Notes: generated by a model from the letters alone, not told the origin. Counted from the stretch's first letter, positions 24,499-38,001 are shown. The stretch: 64,000 bases of DNA from Sycobia sp. Sy_11 (GCA_018907035.1 JACCIC010000035.1:2625001-2689000), one strand, 5' to 3'. A program made the numbers and translations.

Positions 24499-25017
24499 GT
24501 TAACGCGCCAATTTCATTTCCTCTTTATTACGTACGCGTATAGGGCGTGCCCGAGCGCGCACCCGACGTCGAAAAAGATATGCACGGGCACGGGCAGGCA
24601 GGCACGCACGCACGCACGAGCGTTTGTTCGGTGAAAAAAAAGAAATGGAATAAATGAGAAATAAAAAAAAAAAATATACCTTTAATAAATTCTTTTGTAG
24701 CTTATAGAAACCTTATATACCTCGTCGATTTGAGCTGGAAGAGAAGAAGGAGTAAAAAGAGAACTCGACGAAAGCGAGCGCGACAGGAGAGAGAGAGAGA
24801 GAGTGGGAGGGAACGAAATGAGTAGATTTCTCTCCCGCATATGTATAATACACGCGCGTGAGCTCCTTGTATATTCTTATATATCCTGGTATATTCATCT
24901 ATAAGCGGGACGATTGTGCCCGAGATGCAATCCGCAAAGATGAACAGGCATAGAGAAGATCAACGAAGATGAAAAGGTATACATGATGTGGGGGTATAAA
25001 TGAAAAATAAGCAAGAA

Positions 25018-25020
<3 letters not shown>
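24499..25020. other. Mixed unique DNA
   Basis: Short GGCA/CGCA tetranucleotide runs at 24,590-24,618 and A-rich 24,663-24,675. No gene seen. Confidence 0.5.

Positions 25021-25079
<59 letters not shown>
25021..25079. repeat. (GA)n microsatellite, 59 bp
   Basis: Pure. Confidence 0.97.
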
Positions 25080-25082
<3 letters not shown>

Positions 25083-25458
25083 GGGTGGGTAGACCGAGGG
25101 GCAGGGAGAGGAGGAGAGACGACCAGAGCAGAAAGAATAATTCGAAATAGCCATTTGTGTGAGGGAGTTCGTTGCAGCAACGTGGACGGAAATATATAAT
25201 AATAAAAAATATAAACCGAAAGACTCGGAGCCGCCGCGGCATTGACGAATAGAAATGAAGGAGAGGGATCCTTGCAATTCGCATACATTCTTTTTCCTAT
25301 ACCCTTCGAATGACCCCCCACCCCCTCTCTCCCCCTCTCTTTCTCTCTACCTATCTATCTCTACTCCCTCGTTCATTATTATACGACTCACAGAAGGTAA
25401 AGAATTTTATTGCGATCGAGATGGAGGAGGGCACGGAGTCGACACCGAGCGGCTTTCG

Positions 25459-25480
25459 TCCTCCTCCTCCTCCTCCTCCT
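25459..25480. repeat. (CTC)n trinucleotide run
   Basis: About seven units; reads as Gly/Glu on minus and Ser/Pro/Leu on +. Confidence 0.85.
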
Positions 25481-25848
25481 CGGTTGGCGTGGCGATGCGT
25501 CGCGCGATTATTGTACATCCTTCTCTCGCCTTCAAGAATCCGCGCCGAGCTCTCCCTCTTCCTTTTATCTTGTAACAACAACTGATTATACTACTGAAGC
25601 CACGATAAGAGAGGAACGCATGCTGTATATACATATGCAATATTGCACCTCTTCGCGCGCGATGCTTTTTCTCTCCCCCCCCCCCTCATCTAATATAAGC
25701 CGATAAGCTCCGTGCCTGATAAAATTATTTCAAGAAAGGTATACATTGTATATAAAAGAGGACGAGACGAGCGATGAGATATAGATATACCTATCTACAA
25801 GATGAACGGCGACGAGCACATTATTTGACTTTTTACCGTTAAATGGTA

Positions 25849-25850
<2 letters not shown>

Positions 25851-25903
<53 letters not shown>
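25851..25903. repeat. (AT)n microsatellite, 53 bp
   Basis: Pure. Confidence 0.95.
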
Positions 25904-25906
<3 letters not shown>

Positions 25907-26188
25907 GTGGCATGCTTTTATCCGCATTGGAAAGAAAGAGCCTGGTCGCTCGAGAGCAATTAATCCAGACAGCGGTTGAATAATGAACTGTGCGCGGCGA
26001 TCATTTCTAGTACACGCGGCATGTGACAACTCGTCGACGACCGGTTTTTTGGTTTTTTTTTTTTGTTGTTTCTGAAACTGAACTTCGGGTAGTGCGCGGT
26101 ATGGGCATAGAGTGAGAGAAGTTTTTTTTTTCCACGGATTTAATTATTTGCTAGCGATTTTCTGTATTGAAATTTTTTCTTTCTATCT

Positions 26189-26209
26189 CACACACACACA
26201 CACACACAC

Positions 26210-26254
<45 letters not shown>
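26189..26254. repeat. (CA)n to (TA)n compound array
   Basis: 21 bp of CA, a G, then 44 bp of TA. Confidence 0.97.
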
Positions 26255-26258
<4 letters not shown>

Positions 26259-26878
26259 TAGAAAGTGGGCGAATTATCGACGATATTTCCATGGGCGTGG
26301 CTATTCCGAGAGTCCTCGGTTGCAATTACGGCGGCTCCTTTTACTCCACATCGAGAAATATATCGAACACCTTCCTGTGGATAGAGAAAAGAAAAAGGAA
26401 AGATTTTCGAAGCATGTTCTCGTTGCGTAAGCACGCCTCGTTGCGAGAGCCTCTCGAAATTTCAATTTTACACACGATGCATATAAAGAGACCTGTATAT
26501 AAGACAATGTACAATGCCGAGCAGGTATCCCGGTTATGGGGCACGAAAAATTCGGCCCGATCCTGAACATGGAACTATTAGGCGAGGTTGACTATAGTTA
26601 AAGCCCCCTCCACGCGGTGACGAGCAACGAAAATGGACAGAGTTCAAAATAAAAAAAAAAAAAAGGACCTTTAGCGGAGGCGATTTGCTTCTTCAGCAGT
26701 TTTTCTTTTGTATGTAATCCGTGGCCGCGGGTACCCGGTGCGGTGCCATGAACGCTGCTGCTCGGTCCTAGGCGCTTATAGTATACCAAAAATTTCGGGG
26801 ACTGTCGCCTGAACAGAGCGCGATATATATATAGGAAAAGTGAATGGCACGCTATGTAGCACCGCGGGCGGGGCCGTC

Positions 26879-26913
<35 letters not shown>

Positions 26914-27556
26914 TTATATATACTACGTATAAACGCGTTTCGAACGTTTGAAAAATATCTTCCTGCTGTATTATACGTACATAGGATAGGCACCGTAAAA
27001 AGCATGGATATACACGTTGAGTCCCTTTCACGCTTCTATACTCTTGGCGTTATACTTGCATACCTGTATACTTTTGATATAATATAACCGTTCGAGCCGC
27101 GGTGTCGGCGCGTCTTATAAAACGCGTCTCCAATCGGAGTGAAAAATTTTCTTGCTCCACGTAATATAACATGAATTCTCGTCCAAAACCACGCAGCTGC
27201 GACGCCTCTTCGACCGAGAGGATCGTCTTTATTTTAACGAATGAATAAAAATAAACGGGCAGTGGATAGAGAGCTTTGCTTACGGCTCGAGAAATTCAGC
27301 TCGGTTGCCGATCTTCGCCGCCGCGATCCTTCTATCGTCCCGTATATCCTACTGAACTTTTTTCTCACGTCCTTATAATGCACACAAACACCAATACACA
27401 CACGCACACACATCCAGTTAGCTGGTTCCTCACGTGCGCGCTGTGCTCTACCGATCTACAATATTATATTATGCTCCTCGTATTTTTCTCCCGTGTCTGC
27501 GCTCGCGCGATCGTTCTCGAGTTTCGCGCTGGTATAATCTGTGTTGCCATTAGTTT
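26255..27556. other. Unique DNA with short arrays
   Basis: 26,270-26,570 is open in several frames on both strands but matches nothing known. (GA)n at 26,883-26,911. Confidence 0.5.
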
Positions 27557-27597
27557 ATATATATATATATATATATATATTATATTATATTATATAT
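27557..27597. repeat. (TA)n with TATAT breaks, 41 bp
   Basis: The second half contains doubled T breaks. Confidence 0.93.
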
Positions 27598-29061
27598 AAG
27601 CGAATCGTAGCCGCGAGAGCTTAAGTGAAACCAGATAACGCATAGACTATATAAGCTTTGCATATTATAAGAGGACGCGCTGAGCCTCTTCTTGCTCAGC
27701 TGACGCAGACGCGCGCGCGCGCGCGCAGGGACGCGGCTGCTTCTTTACCTCTTACTTTTTCTTTCTGCTTTTATTTCTCCTTTCCCGCGGGCTTCTCTTT
27801 CATTTTTGCTGACGCGTTCGTTTTCTTTCTTTACCATAGATAATAGAGCCCCCGAGCGTATATAATACCTTGGCGTTTAAAACTAAATATCTTTTTTTTT
27901 TTTGCCCGGTATTAACAAAAACGTAACATAATTTTGTTTTTATCAAAGACAAAGCTCTCTCAGATTTCGATGCAACTCTTTCTACCAGTCGGTGTATTGT
28001 GCGTAGGTAATTCAAGGGAACAAGTTGTAATATGTTCAAATTGTAAAAATTCGATCAAGACATTTTCCCATTGGGTGACTTACATTTTAGCCCGAAAAGC
28101 GTAGCAAATCAGATTTTGGGCGACGTTGCTTAAGAGAAATTTTTATTAAACGAACAACTAAGACTGACCTAAAAAAGGATTTTATGTTATTCTTACTTTG
28201 AGAAGTATATGATGGTAACGGTAGAATTCATTTCGAGCTGTAACAGTTAACTTAAGACTTAAACGATTATATTTTAGCAAAAAAGTTATTTTTTTATTCG
28301 GTTAAGATTGCCTCTTATAGAGGTATATTGGCCCCATGAAAAATTCGTCATCCCCAAAGTATTTCTTTCTGCGTAGCAAAAATCTCGTGGGAAGTTAGTC
28401 CAACGTGTGCTGTATTTGCCCTCGAGCGAAGGACGGGCCCCATCGATCCTCCACATACTGAATCACGAAGTGTTAGTTCACGTGGCAAAAATCATTTATT
28501 TTACCAAGCGACCGGCTGGCCATATGATCTATATATATATATATATAAACATATATAAAGAGGGAGCGGTAAAAGCCGCGTGTATAGCCTTAACACGGCC
28601 AAGTGCCGTTCGCGGGCCGAGCTCGCGCGGCAGTGGCGGTTTATTTGTGCGTCTGCGCGTTGACGAGCCGAGGCGAGCTGCGCGAACCGACCGAAACTGT
28701 CTAACGTCGGCGGTGCAGCCTCCTCTCTCGTCCCCAAGCCGAGTTCCATTCCAGATGGTCGGGTCGACCCGTTGGATTCTCTGTCTCTCTCTCTCTCTCT
28801 CTCTCCGCCCCCGTCGCTCGAGAACTTCTTTCCCGCGGTGCGGCAGCCCGTGCGGTGGCGTCCGGATGTCGCGTCGCGTCGTCGGGGGGACCTTTTGAGG
28901 GAGGACAGCCGAGGGAGAAAACCGCGGAGCGCACGGGGCGCGTGAACCGCAGCGACGGGCAGGCAACGACGTAGTTATGTATATAGAGAAAGAGAAGACC
29001 GCGCAGAAGAACAGACGCCGGTCCCAAGGCGGATTTACAACAAACGAGGGATGGCAAGAGG

Positions 29062-29065
<4 letters not shown>
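27598..29065. other. CG/pyrimidine-rich, then AT-rich, then GC-rich DNA
   Basis: CG run at 27,711-27,726; repeat-free AT-rich DNA at 28,020-28,420; GC-rich 28,560-29,000 with a (CT)n of about 24 bp at 28,782-28,805. No supported gene. Confidence 0.5.

Positions 29066-29114
<49 letters not shown>
29066..29114. repeat. (GA)n microsatellite, 49 bp
   Basis: Flanked by purine-rich DNA. Confidence 0.97.
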
Positions 29115-29117
<3 letters not shown>

Positions 29118-29683
29118 AGAGGGAGGTTAGAGGGAGTACGGCGTCGTAATCGTAAATTCGCGCGGCACAATTCCGTTGTGCTTTACGGCCCAGTAATGAA
29201 ACCGCGCCTGGCGAATATGCACCCAGCACCTCGAGCTTTTGGGCGCGATTCGCAACGTCGTTCCCTCCTTGACCCTACCTCCGTTTCCGGGAAAAATAAC
29301 GCCGTCTTACGGCGTTCTCGGTGGCAGTACAGGAGGGAGGGGGGGGGGGAGAGTAACGCGCGGGATAGCCTCGTTTTCGCGAGGCTAGATCGGCGGCTCG
29401 TTCTAGAAGCATGTGGATTCAGCAACGGCAGATAGATCGCCGAAAGTGCGTCGGGCTAATGCGCGCTCACGCGCAACACGCGCGCTGTCGTCACGCGAAT
29501 GGAGCTCGGAGGGCGCACGCGCCGAGGGGAGGGCGATCGGATAAAGCGGGCGGAGCAGACCCTCGGTCACGTAAGCTGCTCGAGGCACGAAAACGCGCTC
29601 GGGAAAATGCTCGCTGCGGCGGCGCCAAGCTAAACTAAACCCGGCACGGCTTGCCAGACTCCGAGGCACGCGCGTATTCTGTC

Positions 29684-29697
29684 TATATGCACACACA

Positions 29698-29728
<31 letters not shown>

Positions 29729-29730
29729 GC
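29684..29730. repeat. (CA)n to (CG)n array, 47-nt perfect alternation
   Basis: TATA-type start, then about 24 bp of CA, then 16 bp of CG. Confidence 0.93.
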
Positions 29731-31592
29731 CGTGTACCACGTTTTATGCGTGCGCCGTACATCTATATATAATGGCTCGAGAAGAGCCCGCATACGTATA
29801 GGCAGAGTTCCCTCTTCTACGGACGATTCGTGAGAGGAGCGCGCCGTGCGTGGAGCTCTCTTCGGGCTATCAACCGCGCTGAAAACGTTGGCTCGCGTCC
29901 AGAACCATCAAAGCTCGTAACAGACCGTAATGCATTGTAGACAAAAGGCAACCAGTCAGCGCGCGAGCCAGAACGCAGCTCCGTGTTCATAAAAGCTCGG
30001 GATCGTTTCCCATGGCGATAGTTGACGGGGCGCTGCCGGGTCGAGGAGATAGGTGGATGGATATTAGTAGATTAACTGGCGGATTTTTAAAAACTGAACA
30101 ATTTGCATTCTATGACTTACGCTAATATACACATTGAATATTTCAATTCGAATATACAGACACGCCACTGCAGTGTACAATTAGAGAATGATATAGGAGT
30201 TGCTCGCGGCCGTATATTATGCACGTATTACGATTTTGGTGATAGCAAGGTCAGATGTGAAGTACTCGTAAATTGGTATAGTAACTTATTTCAAATTTAG
30301 CCTCGGTTTCAACAGCGAATGAATTGCTTTAACAGTTGCACCACTTGCCCATGGAAGTTACATATCAAATCCAAAAGACATACTGAACTTGAGTCTTAGG
30401 TGTATCCGGTTGTACCTTATGAGTTTCAGAACAGTACCAATTACGAGTACGTTAGTCATGAGATCTCGAGGTTACTCTTCCAATTCCCAAAAGGAATTGT
30501 TAGAATATTCCGTTACAGAAAATTTAATTAAAATACGAGTCTCAAGTTTGCAGCGTTAGATTGTAACGAACTTTTTGCACAATCGATTTGTAAAAATATT
30601 TTAATAATTAGTACAATTTAGTACATGTTTAAATTTTTTCTTTCATAGCTACATAACATCGTATCAAAGTTTCATATATAATTTGTTAATCAGTAACAGC
30701 CTTTCATTGTTGTGCTGACCTATTTCATTGCAAGGTATTGTTCCTACGAGCAAATCTACCAAAAAGTATCTTTCAGAAATAAGAGATGTTAAATTGCATT
30801 CGAGAATTTTTTTTGGATAGCCTATAGCAACACGTTGTTGCGAACCACCAGAACTTGCTAATAAGTATCCTATTTTTTATACGAATCACCGAAACTGGAA
30901 TTATGACCGAAAAAGCCGACTGAACTGTAACTAATTAAATATATTGACAGTTAGAAGAAGAAAGAGCAATAATCATCTCTCATCACATAGAGACCATCCT
31001 ATTCTGCTTTTTTTGCTTGTCCGATGAATTCACGTGCTTTCATTCCATTCGCACACAGAGACGGGCAGGCAGTAATGCGTTCTTCCTTTATATTATATTT
31101 CCCTCGCCCTTTCTTTCGCGGCTCCCGCTCGTATTTTTTTTTACCTCGGAGCTGGAAAGAAAGGAAGAGGGTATTGACAGTACAGATTGTCCCGTCTAAT
31201 AGTGGTTTCGTCTTTTGTGTTTTTTACACGCTTGCAAAAGTTCTATATATATATTACATCCTTTTTGCGATTTTGTTCCAAACGGTCACAATCGGAGAAA
31301 ATGCCAGAATTTATGGGAATAGATCGAGTTCTCTTTTGTTCCCATTTTTGGGCCGCATCTATATAATATATATACATTCGCTACATTGGAATTTAGGACT
31401 TGGCTAAAAAATGACTATATATATATATTACTGTGCGAGAAGATATTGATACAGCTGGTGCGCGCGCGTCGAGTAAAGCTTCATATGCATGGCAGTGCAT
31501 ACATCTCGCGACCCAGTGCGCGGCAAGAATCGCTCGCGCGCTGCACACTTGGTAATCACTTTATACTCTGTCGAGGAACTTCCGCCAACTTG

Positions 31593-31597
<5 letters not shown>
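29731..31597. other. Long AT-rich unique stretch, no gene seen
   Basis: 30,060-31,020 has almost no arrays. A 65-codon + frame at 30,103-30,300 is not recognised. A perfect 7-bp hairpin (CAATTCC/GGAATTG) lies at 30,481-30,499. Confidence 0.5.

Positions 31598-31637
<40 letters not shown>
31598..31637. repeat. (TA)n microsatellite, 40 bp
   Basis: Pure. Confidence 0.95.
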
Positions 31638-31640
<3 letters not shown>

Positions 31641-31783
31641 CCACATATATCTACACTGACACATGCAGAGATATATATTTAAATATGTAGGTATATGGGA
31701 TAAGAAAAATCAGTCCCTGCGCCAAAGCCATTGCCCGTTGCGCGCGCGATAATATAAGCGTTCGAAATGCGTCGAGAGAGTGA

Positions 31784-31790
31784 CAGAGAG

Positions 31791-31846
<56 letters not shown>

Positions 31847-31849
31847 GAC
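31784..31849. repeat. (GA)n microsatellite, 66 bp
   Basis: A G doubling near 31,794 and a T near 31,841. Confidence 0.95.
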
Positions 31850-32496
31850 AAAGGTCTGTGACCGATACCACTGTGCACACAAAGCTGCCTGGCGCGCGTT
31901 GCATCGCTCGGAGCGCTCTTCGTGAAGGCACTCGCCTATATATAGAGGGCGAATTATATTTTCTTCGTAAGATATTAAAGCTGCACGCTTCGTTTACCCG
32001 TGAGAGAAGAAAGAGTTACTGTATACTCGTAATAAGCAGGGAGAGGAAAAATGATGGAAGCCTGATGCCCTTGCGCACGAGGAATAAAAAGCAGGTTCGT
32101 CCCGAGCTTTATTTTATATAACAAAGGCGCGTAAACGGCTGGACTTTTTTTTTTCGAACGCAGTCCGCGCGAGCCACACTGGTATAGATATATAGGACAG
32201 GGGAGTTTCCGCGCGCGCTTCCGGTTGTTTCGGACGCGGGCTTGCACCGTGTTCGAGAACCGTGTAAATGCCGTATAGAGGCGGTTACCGTCCGCCACAC
32301 GAAGTTTCTCTCTCTCTCTCTCTCCTTCTCGAGCAACCCTCTTCTCTCGCGGCCGATCGTTAAGCCGTTATTATACGATTGTTTTACAGTCCGCGTCCTA
32401 TCCCAAGCAGCCCTATGGGAAGACGGGCGTTGCGGCGGTGGCCGCGTCCGCGGAATCCCGACCGTCGGGCCGTAGCTTATTTTTTCCCTCCCCATG

Positions 32497-32498
<2 letters not shown>

Positions 32499-32532
<34 letters not shown>
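32499..32532. repeat. (TA)n microsatellite, 34 bp
   Basis: Pure. Confidence 0.95.
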
Positions 32533-32536
<4 letters not shown>

Positions 32537-32795
32537 CTTGATCCGAACCCGAGAAACTAGGAAGTCTAAACGCATCGTGGCGGCGGCGGTACCTCCAGCT
32601 TTCGAAAGCCAGCGCGCTCGTGCATAATTTGCCCTCGCCTCTCGTTCGCCCCTATATATACAGCTCTATAGAATACTGCTACGTCGTTTTTACGTTCGGC
32701 CGCGGACTCTAATCGAAGAGCCCTGGTCCGCGGGAACCCGCGTCGTGGAAACTCTCCCAGAATATTATTTGTATATATATATATAGGCGGCTAGT

Positions 32796-32798
<3 letters not shown>

Positions 32799-32845
<47 letters not shown>
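32799..32845. repeat. (AT)n microsatellite, 47 bp
   Basis: Pure; a shorter TA run lies 25 bp upstream. Confidence 0.95.
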
Positions 32846-32847
<2 letters not shown>

Positions 32848-33025
32848 TAGAAATCGCGCGAAAGCCTCACGATGGGTTGGTATAGCTGGCGCAATAAACT
32901 CGGACCCCGTCACGGCCCCTTTGTCAAGTACCGCGCGGGCGCGCGAGCTAAAAATCGAGGGCGGGGACCTTCGGTTTCGCCGAAATTCTGAGCCACACAC
33001 ACACGCACACCATCACCCACCCACA

Positions 33026-33047
33026 CCACACACACACACACACATAC

Positions 33048-33101
<54 letters not shown>
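33026..33101. repeat. (CA)n to (TA)n compound array
   Basis: CA-rich 33,026-33,045 then TA to 33,101 with one G near 33,060. Confidence 0.95.
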
Positions 33102-33104
<3 letters not shown>

Positions 33105-33371
33105 ATTACGTGTGTACTGGTTCGGTGAGCGGGAGTGCGCGCACGAATGTCGCAAGTATATACGCTACTTATACTACTTGTACACCGCACGGCAGCCGCC
33201 GCGCCGCGCATCGGTCGTCGCGACGCCCGCCACGGCGGCACGGCGTGTGGCAACAGCTATATAGGCAGAGCGGGCAGCGCATTTCACAAATAGGTCAGCG
33301 CGGTACGGACTGAGTGCCGTCGTCGCCTTATATACCGGTGTATGGTATTGTGTGCCTACGTACGCACTGGG

Positions 33372-33378
<7 letters not shown>

Positions 33379-33430
<52 letters not shown>
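33379..33430. repeat. (TA)n microsatellite, 52 bp
   Basis: Pure; the last long TA array before a gap of about 4.2 kb. Confidence 0.95.
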
Positions 33431-33431
<1 letters not shown>

Positions 33432-33857
33432 CTGAGCACCGGAGAGACCCGCACCTTTCCTTTTGCGTCTTCTGTTTGACTTTCCTTCCTTTCTAGCCGC
33501 GGTCCGCGCGTGCTAAACGTTGGGAAAAGGCCGGGACTGGCCTTCCCGTCCTAAAGTTCCTCTCTTTCTCTCCCCTCTCTCATATGCACACTATCTACAT
33601 ACACACGCGCACACGCGGGCGCGCGCCCGAACACACACACACACACGGAGCGACAACGGTTGTTCGTGCGCATTCTTTCGCACACGGCCCGGGGGTCCGC
33701 GCGCCATTATCAAGCGTGTTGCGTTGCGTTGCGCCCGACAGCGCGAGCCTCTCCCCGATTATCGTCTAAGACCACTTCGAGAAGGTTTTTACGGCGGCCG
33801 GCAGCGGGAGGAGCGAACTGCGCTGCTGCGCGATACTGGCTATCGCGATCTGGATCG

Positions 33858-34034
33858 ATGCGCGCGGCGATGTCGGCCGCGGAGCGTTTCTGCGAAACGG
33901 GCGGGCAGACGGGGAGAGGCACCGATTATAGCGTGGATTTTATGGATTATACCGAGGGGGCCTGGGATATTTCAATTGTCGGCGGTGGAGCTTACGGGCT
34001 CGCTGCCACTGTTAATTTAGAAGTATCCTACTAG
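33858..34034 (+). other. Short open segment with a dinucleotide-binding-like motif
   Basis: A frame with ATGs at 33,858 and 33,870 and a TAG at 34,032 contains DISIVGGGAYGLAAT near its C-terminus. This fits the GxGxxG pattern of the first beta-alpha-beta turn of FAD/NAD-binding folds. The protein stops eight residues later, there is no consensus donor before the stop, and DNA downstream turns AT-rich. A pseudogene or exon fragment is possible; chance is more likely. Confidence 0.1.
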
Positions 34035-36104
34035 CCGTAGGAAGGAAGCTTTTAAATTTTTACGGCCATTTTTAGAAACGCCAAAAAAAATTTGATATAA
34101 GTTATCAAATGAAGCGTGTGAAATTTCTTAAAAAATCTTTAGAATTTAACGTCACGGAGCATTATGAGGCCATTGTTAAAAATTTCAGAAACCCCCAGAA
34201 GCATTTTCAGTTCGAACATTTTGATTAGAAAATGAGACCCACGTCGACTACTACGAAAGACCAACTGGACTGGATATTGATTGTATTTGTAAAGCTTTTT
34301 AAAAAGTGAAAGATTATATTCATAAGTCAATTGTGCGTTTATTATCACTTACGGATTTTAAAACGAATCTTAAGTGAAATTGAACGTTATATTTCGATGA
34401 GGTATTTGCTATCCGGCTCTCCATTTGCATTTATAATCGAACTATATCGTAACGTTTACAATTGTACATTACACATTCTTTATGTTAATTCCATTTAAAC
34501 TATACGTAAATCAGGGACGTTAATTTAGAATCATTAGTTTCATTAACGCGGGAACGCTTAAAGTTACGCTCTCCCTTTTTTACCCGCTTTTATTTCAGTC
34601 CGCAAAGGGAGAAAATGCAGCAAGGCGAGTCTCATTACGCGCGCATTCGGCCCGCGTACGTGGAATCTCCCCGAATTGGAGCATCGCAGATCTCTATCTC
34701 GCGTCTACGCCTCAATTAGAATAATGCACGAATTTTTACTTATTCCCCATTCTCGCCTTCCGCTATACGTATATATATAGATATATAACCTCTCACCCTC
34801 ATACCCGCCCATTGTATTTAAATTCTCGCGTACGCGCGAGCAATGATTCCCTCTTCCGTGGGTTTGGCAAACAATAAAATTACGATTTTCCTGCAGATAT
34901 ATTTATACAGAAATATCCATATTATTTCAGGGGCGCGAGTGTCGGTTCGGACTTTTTTGCTTATCGCGGCCGCGGCGACAGCGTATTCCGACGTGTCTGC
35001 GAACTCTGTTATAGAATTACAATTGTCTATTATCGGGCTTTTTTTATCTTATTTTTTTTCGCTAACTTTAATTTTATACGGATAAAAAACACTTTGTAAA
35101 TTCCTGCATCCCTTACGTACTCTCTGAAATCCAACGATAGAAATTAGAAATTAGAAACTTATTCATTGCAATTTAATTTGATTGTACATATCAATAAATG
35201 GGCATGCATTCGAATAGTAAATAAATATAGAACGAGCACAAAAAAGCATCAGTAAAGTTTTCGATGAATAGTTTACTTTTTGTGCATGACAATAATATAA
35301 CATTTTCAGTTATCTATCACCGATCACCAGGAGGTAATCTACATTTTTCGAATATTATCTCGAAGCAAGCGCATTATTCATACTGGGAACGTATTGGAAG
35401 CGACACACCCAATCTTTGGATTAATATTTATGAAGATGTGCTTCTAGTCAGTGTAAATGTCTTTTTGTTATGCAGGCGATATCGACATTGTTTCCGGCAC
35501 GTAAGGTGTCTTTTTTTAAACAATTTCCCCCCCCTCGCTTAGGCGCACTCATGACATACGCGAACTTTCTCGGATTATTTTAAAAATAATTATTCACTTG
35601 TTGTACATTTTCACTTGTACGTTATGTGAACGTCTCCGCTTTAAGCGCGTAGCAATTACACCAAACTTACTAGAACGAATCTGAAATTTTCAAATAATTG
35701 AACTTTACGTTGGGCTGGCAGTTCGATTTTCGAAAGGAAGAACGGCGACAGTACCGGTCACCTCGTATCGCTCGCCTCGTATCTCTCGGCGAGCGCGGCG
35801 AGTTTTAGAATATTTCAGCCGCGACAACGAGCGACGCACGCATATATATATATATACATCTTGGGCGCTCGTCGCGCGACGCCGAGAGCGCGCCTCTCTC
35901 CGCGCTTGGGCATATAATGTAATAGACCGCGCGGGGCTCTTCGACCTTGAGCACAGCCGAGAGAGCTCAGCGCGCTCGCGCGCATCGTCAGCGATGGCGC
36001 GCGGTGAAAGAGATAATATATAATGGGAGTCGAGGAGTGGAAAGGAAGCTCGGGAGGTGGGGATAGACGCCCGGGTTATATAGCAAGATATCGGAGGAAA
36101 AATC

Positions 36105-36106
<2 letters not shown>
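34035..36106. other. AT-rich unique stretch free of long arrays
   Basis: 34,035-34,560 and 35,090-35,740 are AT-rich. A 92-codon + frame at 35,264-35,542 with hydrophobic parts is not recognised. 35,750-36,010 turns CG-rich. Confidence 0.5.

Positions 36107-36143
<37 letters not shown>
36107..36143. repeat. (CT)n microsatellite, 37 bp
   Basis: Pure, continuing imperfectly to about 36,158. Confidence 0.95.
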
Positions 36144-36146
<3 letters not shown>

Positions 36147-36996
36147 TTCTCTCTCTCACGTCGAGTCGCATCATACCGATCGGGCGAAGCGCTAATTTAT
36201 TTCTGACGTTCTTATTGAATGGCGTAGAAGCCGCGCGCGTTCTCGTTCTCTCATTTTTCCTCGATTGACTCTTTTTTTTTCTTTCGAACATTGATAAAAC
36301 TGTGTACAAGTTTTGGTAAAATGATGTATGGGACGTATTTTTCGTTAAGCTCCGATTCAATTTCGTCGCGCTCCGTACACAATCGGTATATTCATAGATA
36401 ATTAAGCACGCGCTTAGTCCGATATTCATCGGTTATGAATGCACCTACACACATAGATATCCCCGAGGAGTATATATTACTCCCGCACTTGTTTCGCCAA
36501 AGAATCGAATCAATGAGCCGTGACGTATCAGATGCAATGAAAGTGAAAATTGGTCGTCGAACCAGAGCGAGGAGCTCGGACGCAAGAGGGTTCCAGGCTC
36601 TAGAAGGTATATACATATATATCGTATATATCTATATGGAGCCGCGCACCGTGTCGGGCGACCGAAATTTCGCCTCGGTTTGTCGCGCACTTTTTCCTCG
36701 TATATAATACAACGCTCGGCATATACGTTACGGCAATATTATTTTTTGGCGTTGTTCGTTACTGTTGTTGATGTTGTCGTTGTCGCCGCTCTTACGGTCT
36801 ACTTTTAATACTGAGAGTATCGACAGGTGCATGGATGGGCAATGTCCATAAATCGTAAGAGAGTCCGCGAGAGATGCGTTTTCGGGGCGTCCTTCGGAGA
36901 TAAGTAAAATTTTTGTTTTACCTCTCATTGGTATGATGGAATTTTCTCGCGCCCGTATAGCGAAGCTTTCAAGGGTGATTAGACGCGTTGGTTGAT

Positions 36997-37000
<4 letters not shown>

Positions 37001-37028
<28 letters not shown>
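37001..37028. repeat. Poly(T), about 28 bp
   Basis: Homopolymer in mixed unique DNA. Confidence 0.93.
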
Positions 37029-37029
<1 letters not shown>

Positions 37030-37638
37030 AGGACGCGCATGCCTGCGTACTGTTATAGATGCGCGCGTGCTTATGTATATACACATAAAGATTACTTATC
37101 CGTAAAGATTAGATTCGGATAAAAGAGGAACGAGGCTTATGCAACAGTATTTTCGGTCCCACGCCTTAGAACTCGATTTTTGTGCCTATATCAATACCGA
37201 GGCAAGAGTGGGAGAAAGAGAAAAAAAAGAGACAGAGAAGGAGAGAGAAAGTTTTCAGGGTCACGGACTGTCTATATATATATAATGTACTGAAATAAAA
37301 ATGAAACGTTAGTTTATCTCTCTCTCTCTCTCTTTACTCTTTTAATTTCGCGCACTAGATTATACGATAATCGTGCTGCTTTTCTGAGGCGGGCTCAAAG
37401 CCAATTATTTATTTATTCGAAAACGCGCGAGTTTTCTACACACTCGCAAACAGTATATATGTATGCAATAATCGCGATCGTCGTTATTAATGCAGGAGCA
37501 CTCGAGGAAGAGAAACACCACCGGATCGTCACGCCCCGAACTGGGCGATCGAGCGCCCAACCTAGTGTGTATATATATGTCCTGTGAGTCCAATAGTATA
37601 AGGGCCGCCTTATATATACGTTTTCGACCTATACTTAA

Positions 37639-37639
<1 letters not shown>

Positions 37640-37670
<31 letters not shown>
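37640..37670. repeat. (TA)n microsatellite, 31 bp
   Basis: Pure. Confidence 0.95.
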
Positions 37671-37672
<2 letters not shown>

Positions 37673-38001
37673 AGTCAGTACTTTTACACGGAATCCAATA
37701 TACACGCATACATACGTATGATTTTCGAGGTCTATACGACACGCGGGCATTGTAATATATAGGGGAACAATCGAGCCATTACATCAGTCGCGGAGGCCTC
37801 GAGCTCGGGCGCGCTTAATTACACGGCGTATAATATACATCGGTGATTGATATAAACGAAGCCACGGTATTCCATATATATTTAGCGTGTGTAATATATA
37901 TTTATTTTGGCTCTCTATGCGAGGCCTACTATATATAGCAACTCGGACTCCGCGCGCATTATTTATACACTAGCGCTGCTGTCGCGCGCACTTACATGCA
38001 T

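Noticed and set aside
29931..29940. tgcattgtag, the seed region of miR-33
   Set aside because: Only 10 nt match, the rest differs and no complementary arm is nearby.
33520..34020. 166-codon + frame
   Set aside because: Arg/Ala-rich from GC-rich DNA and a CA run; no domain.
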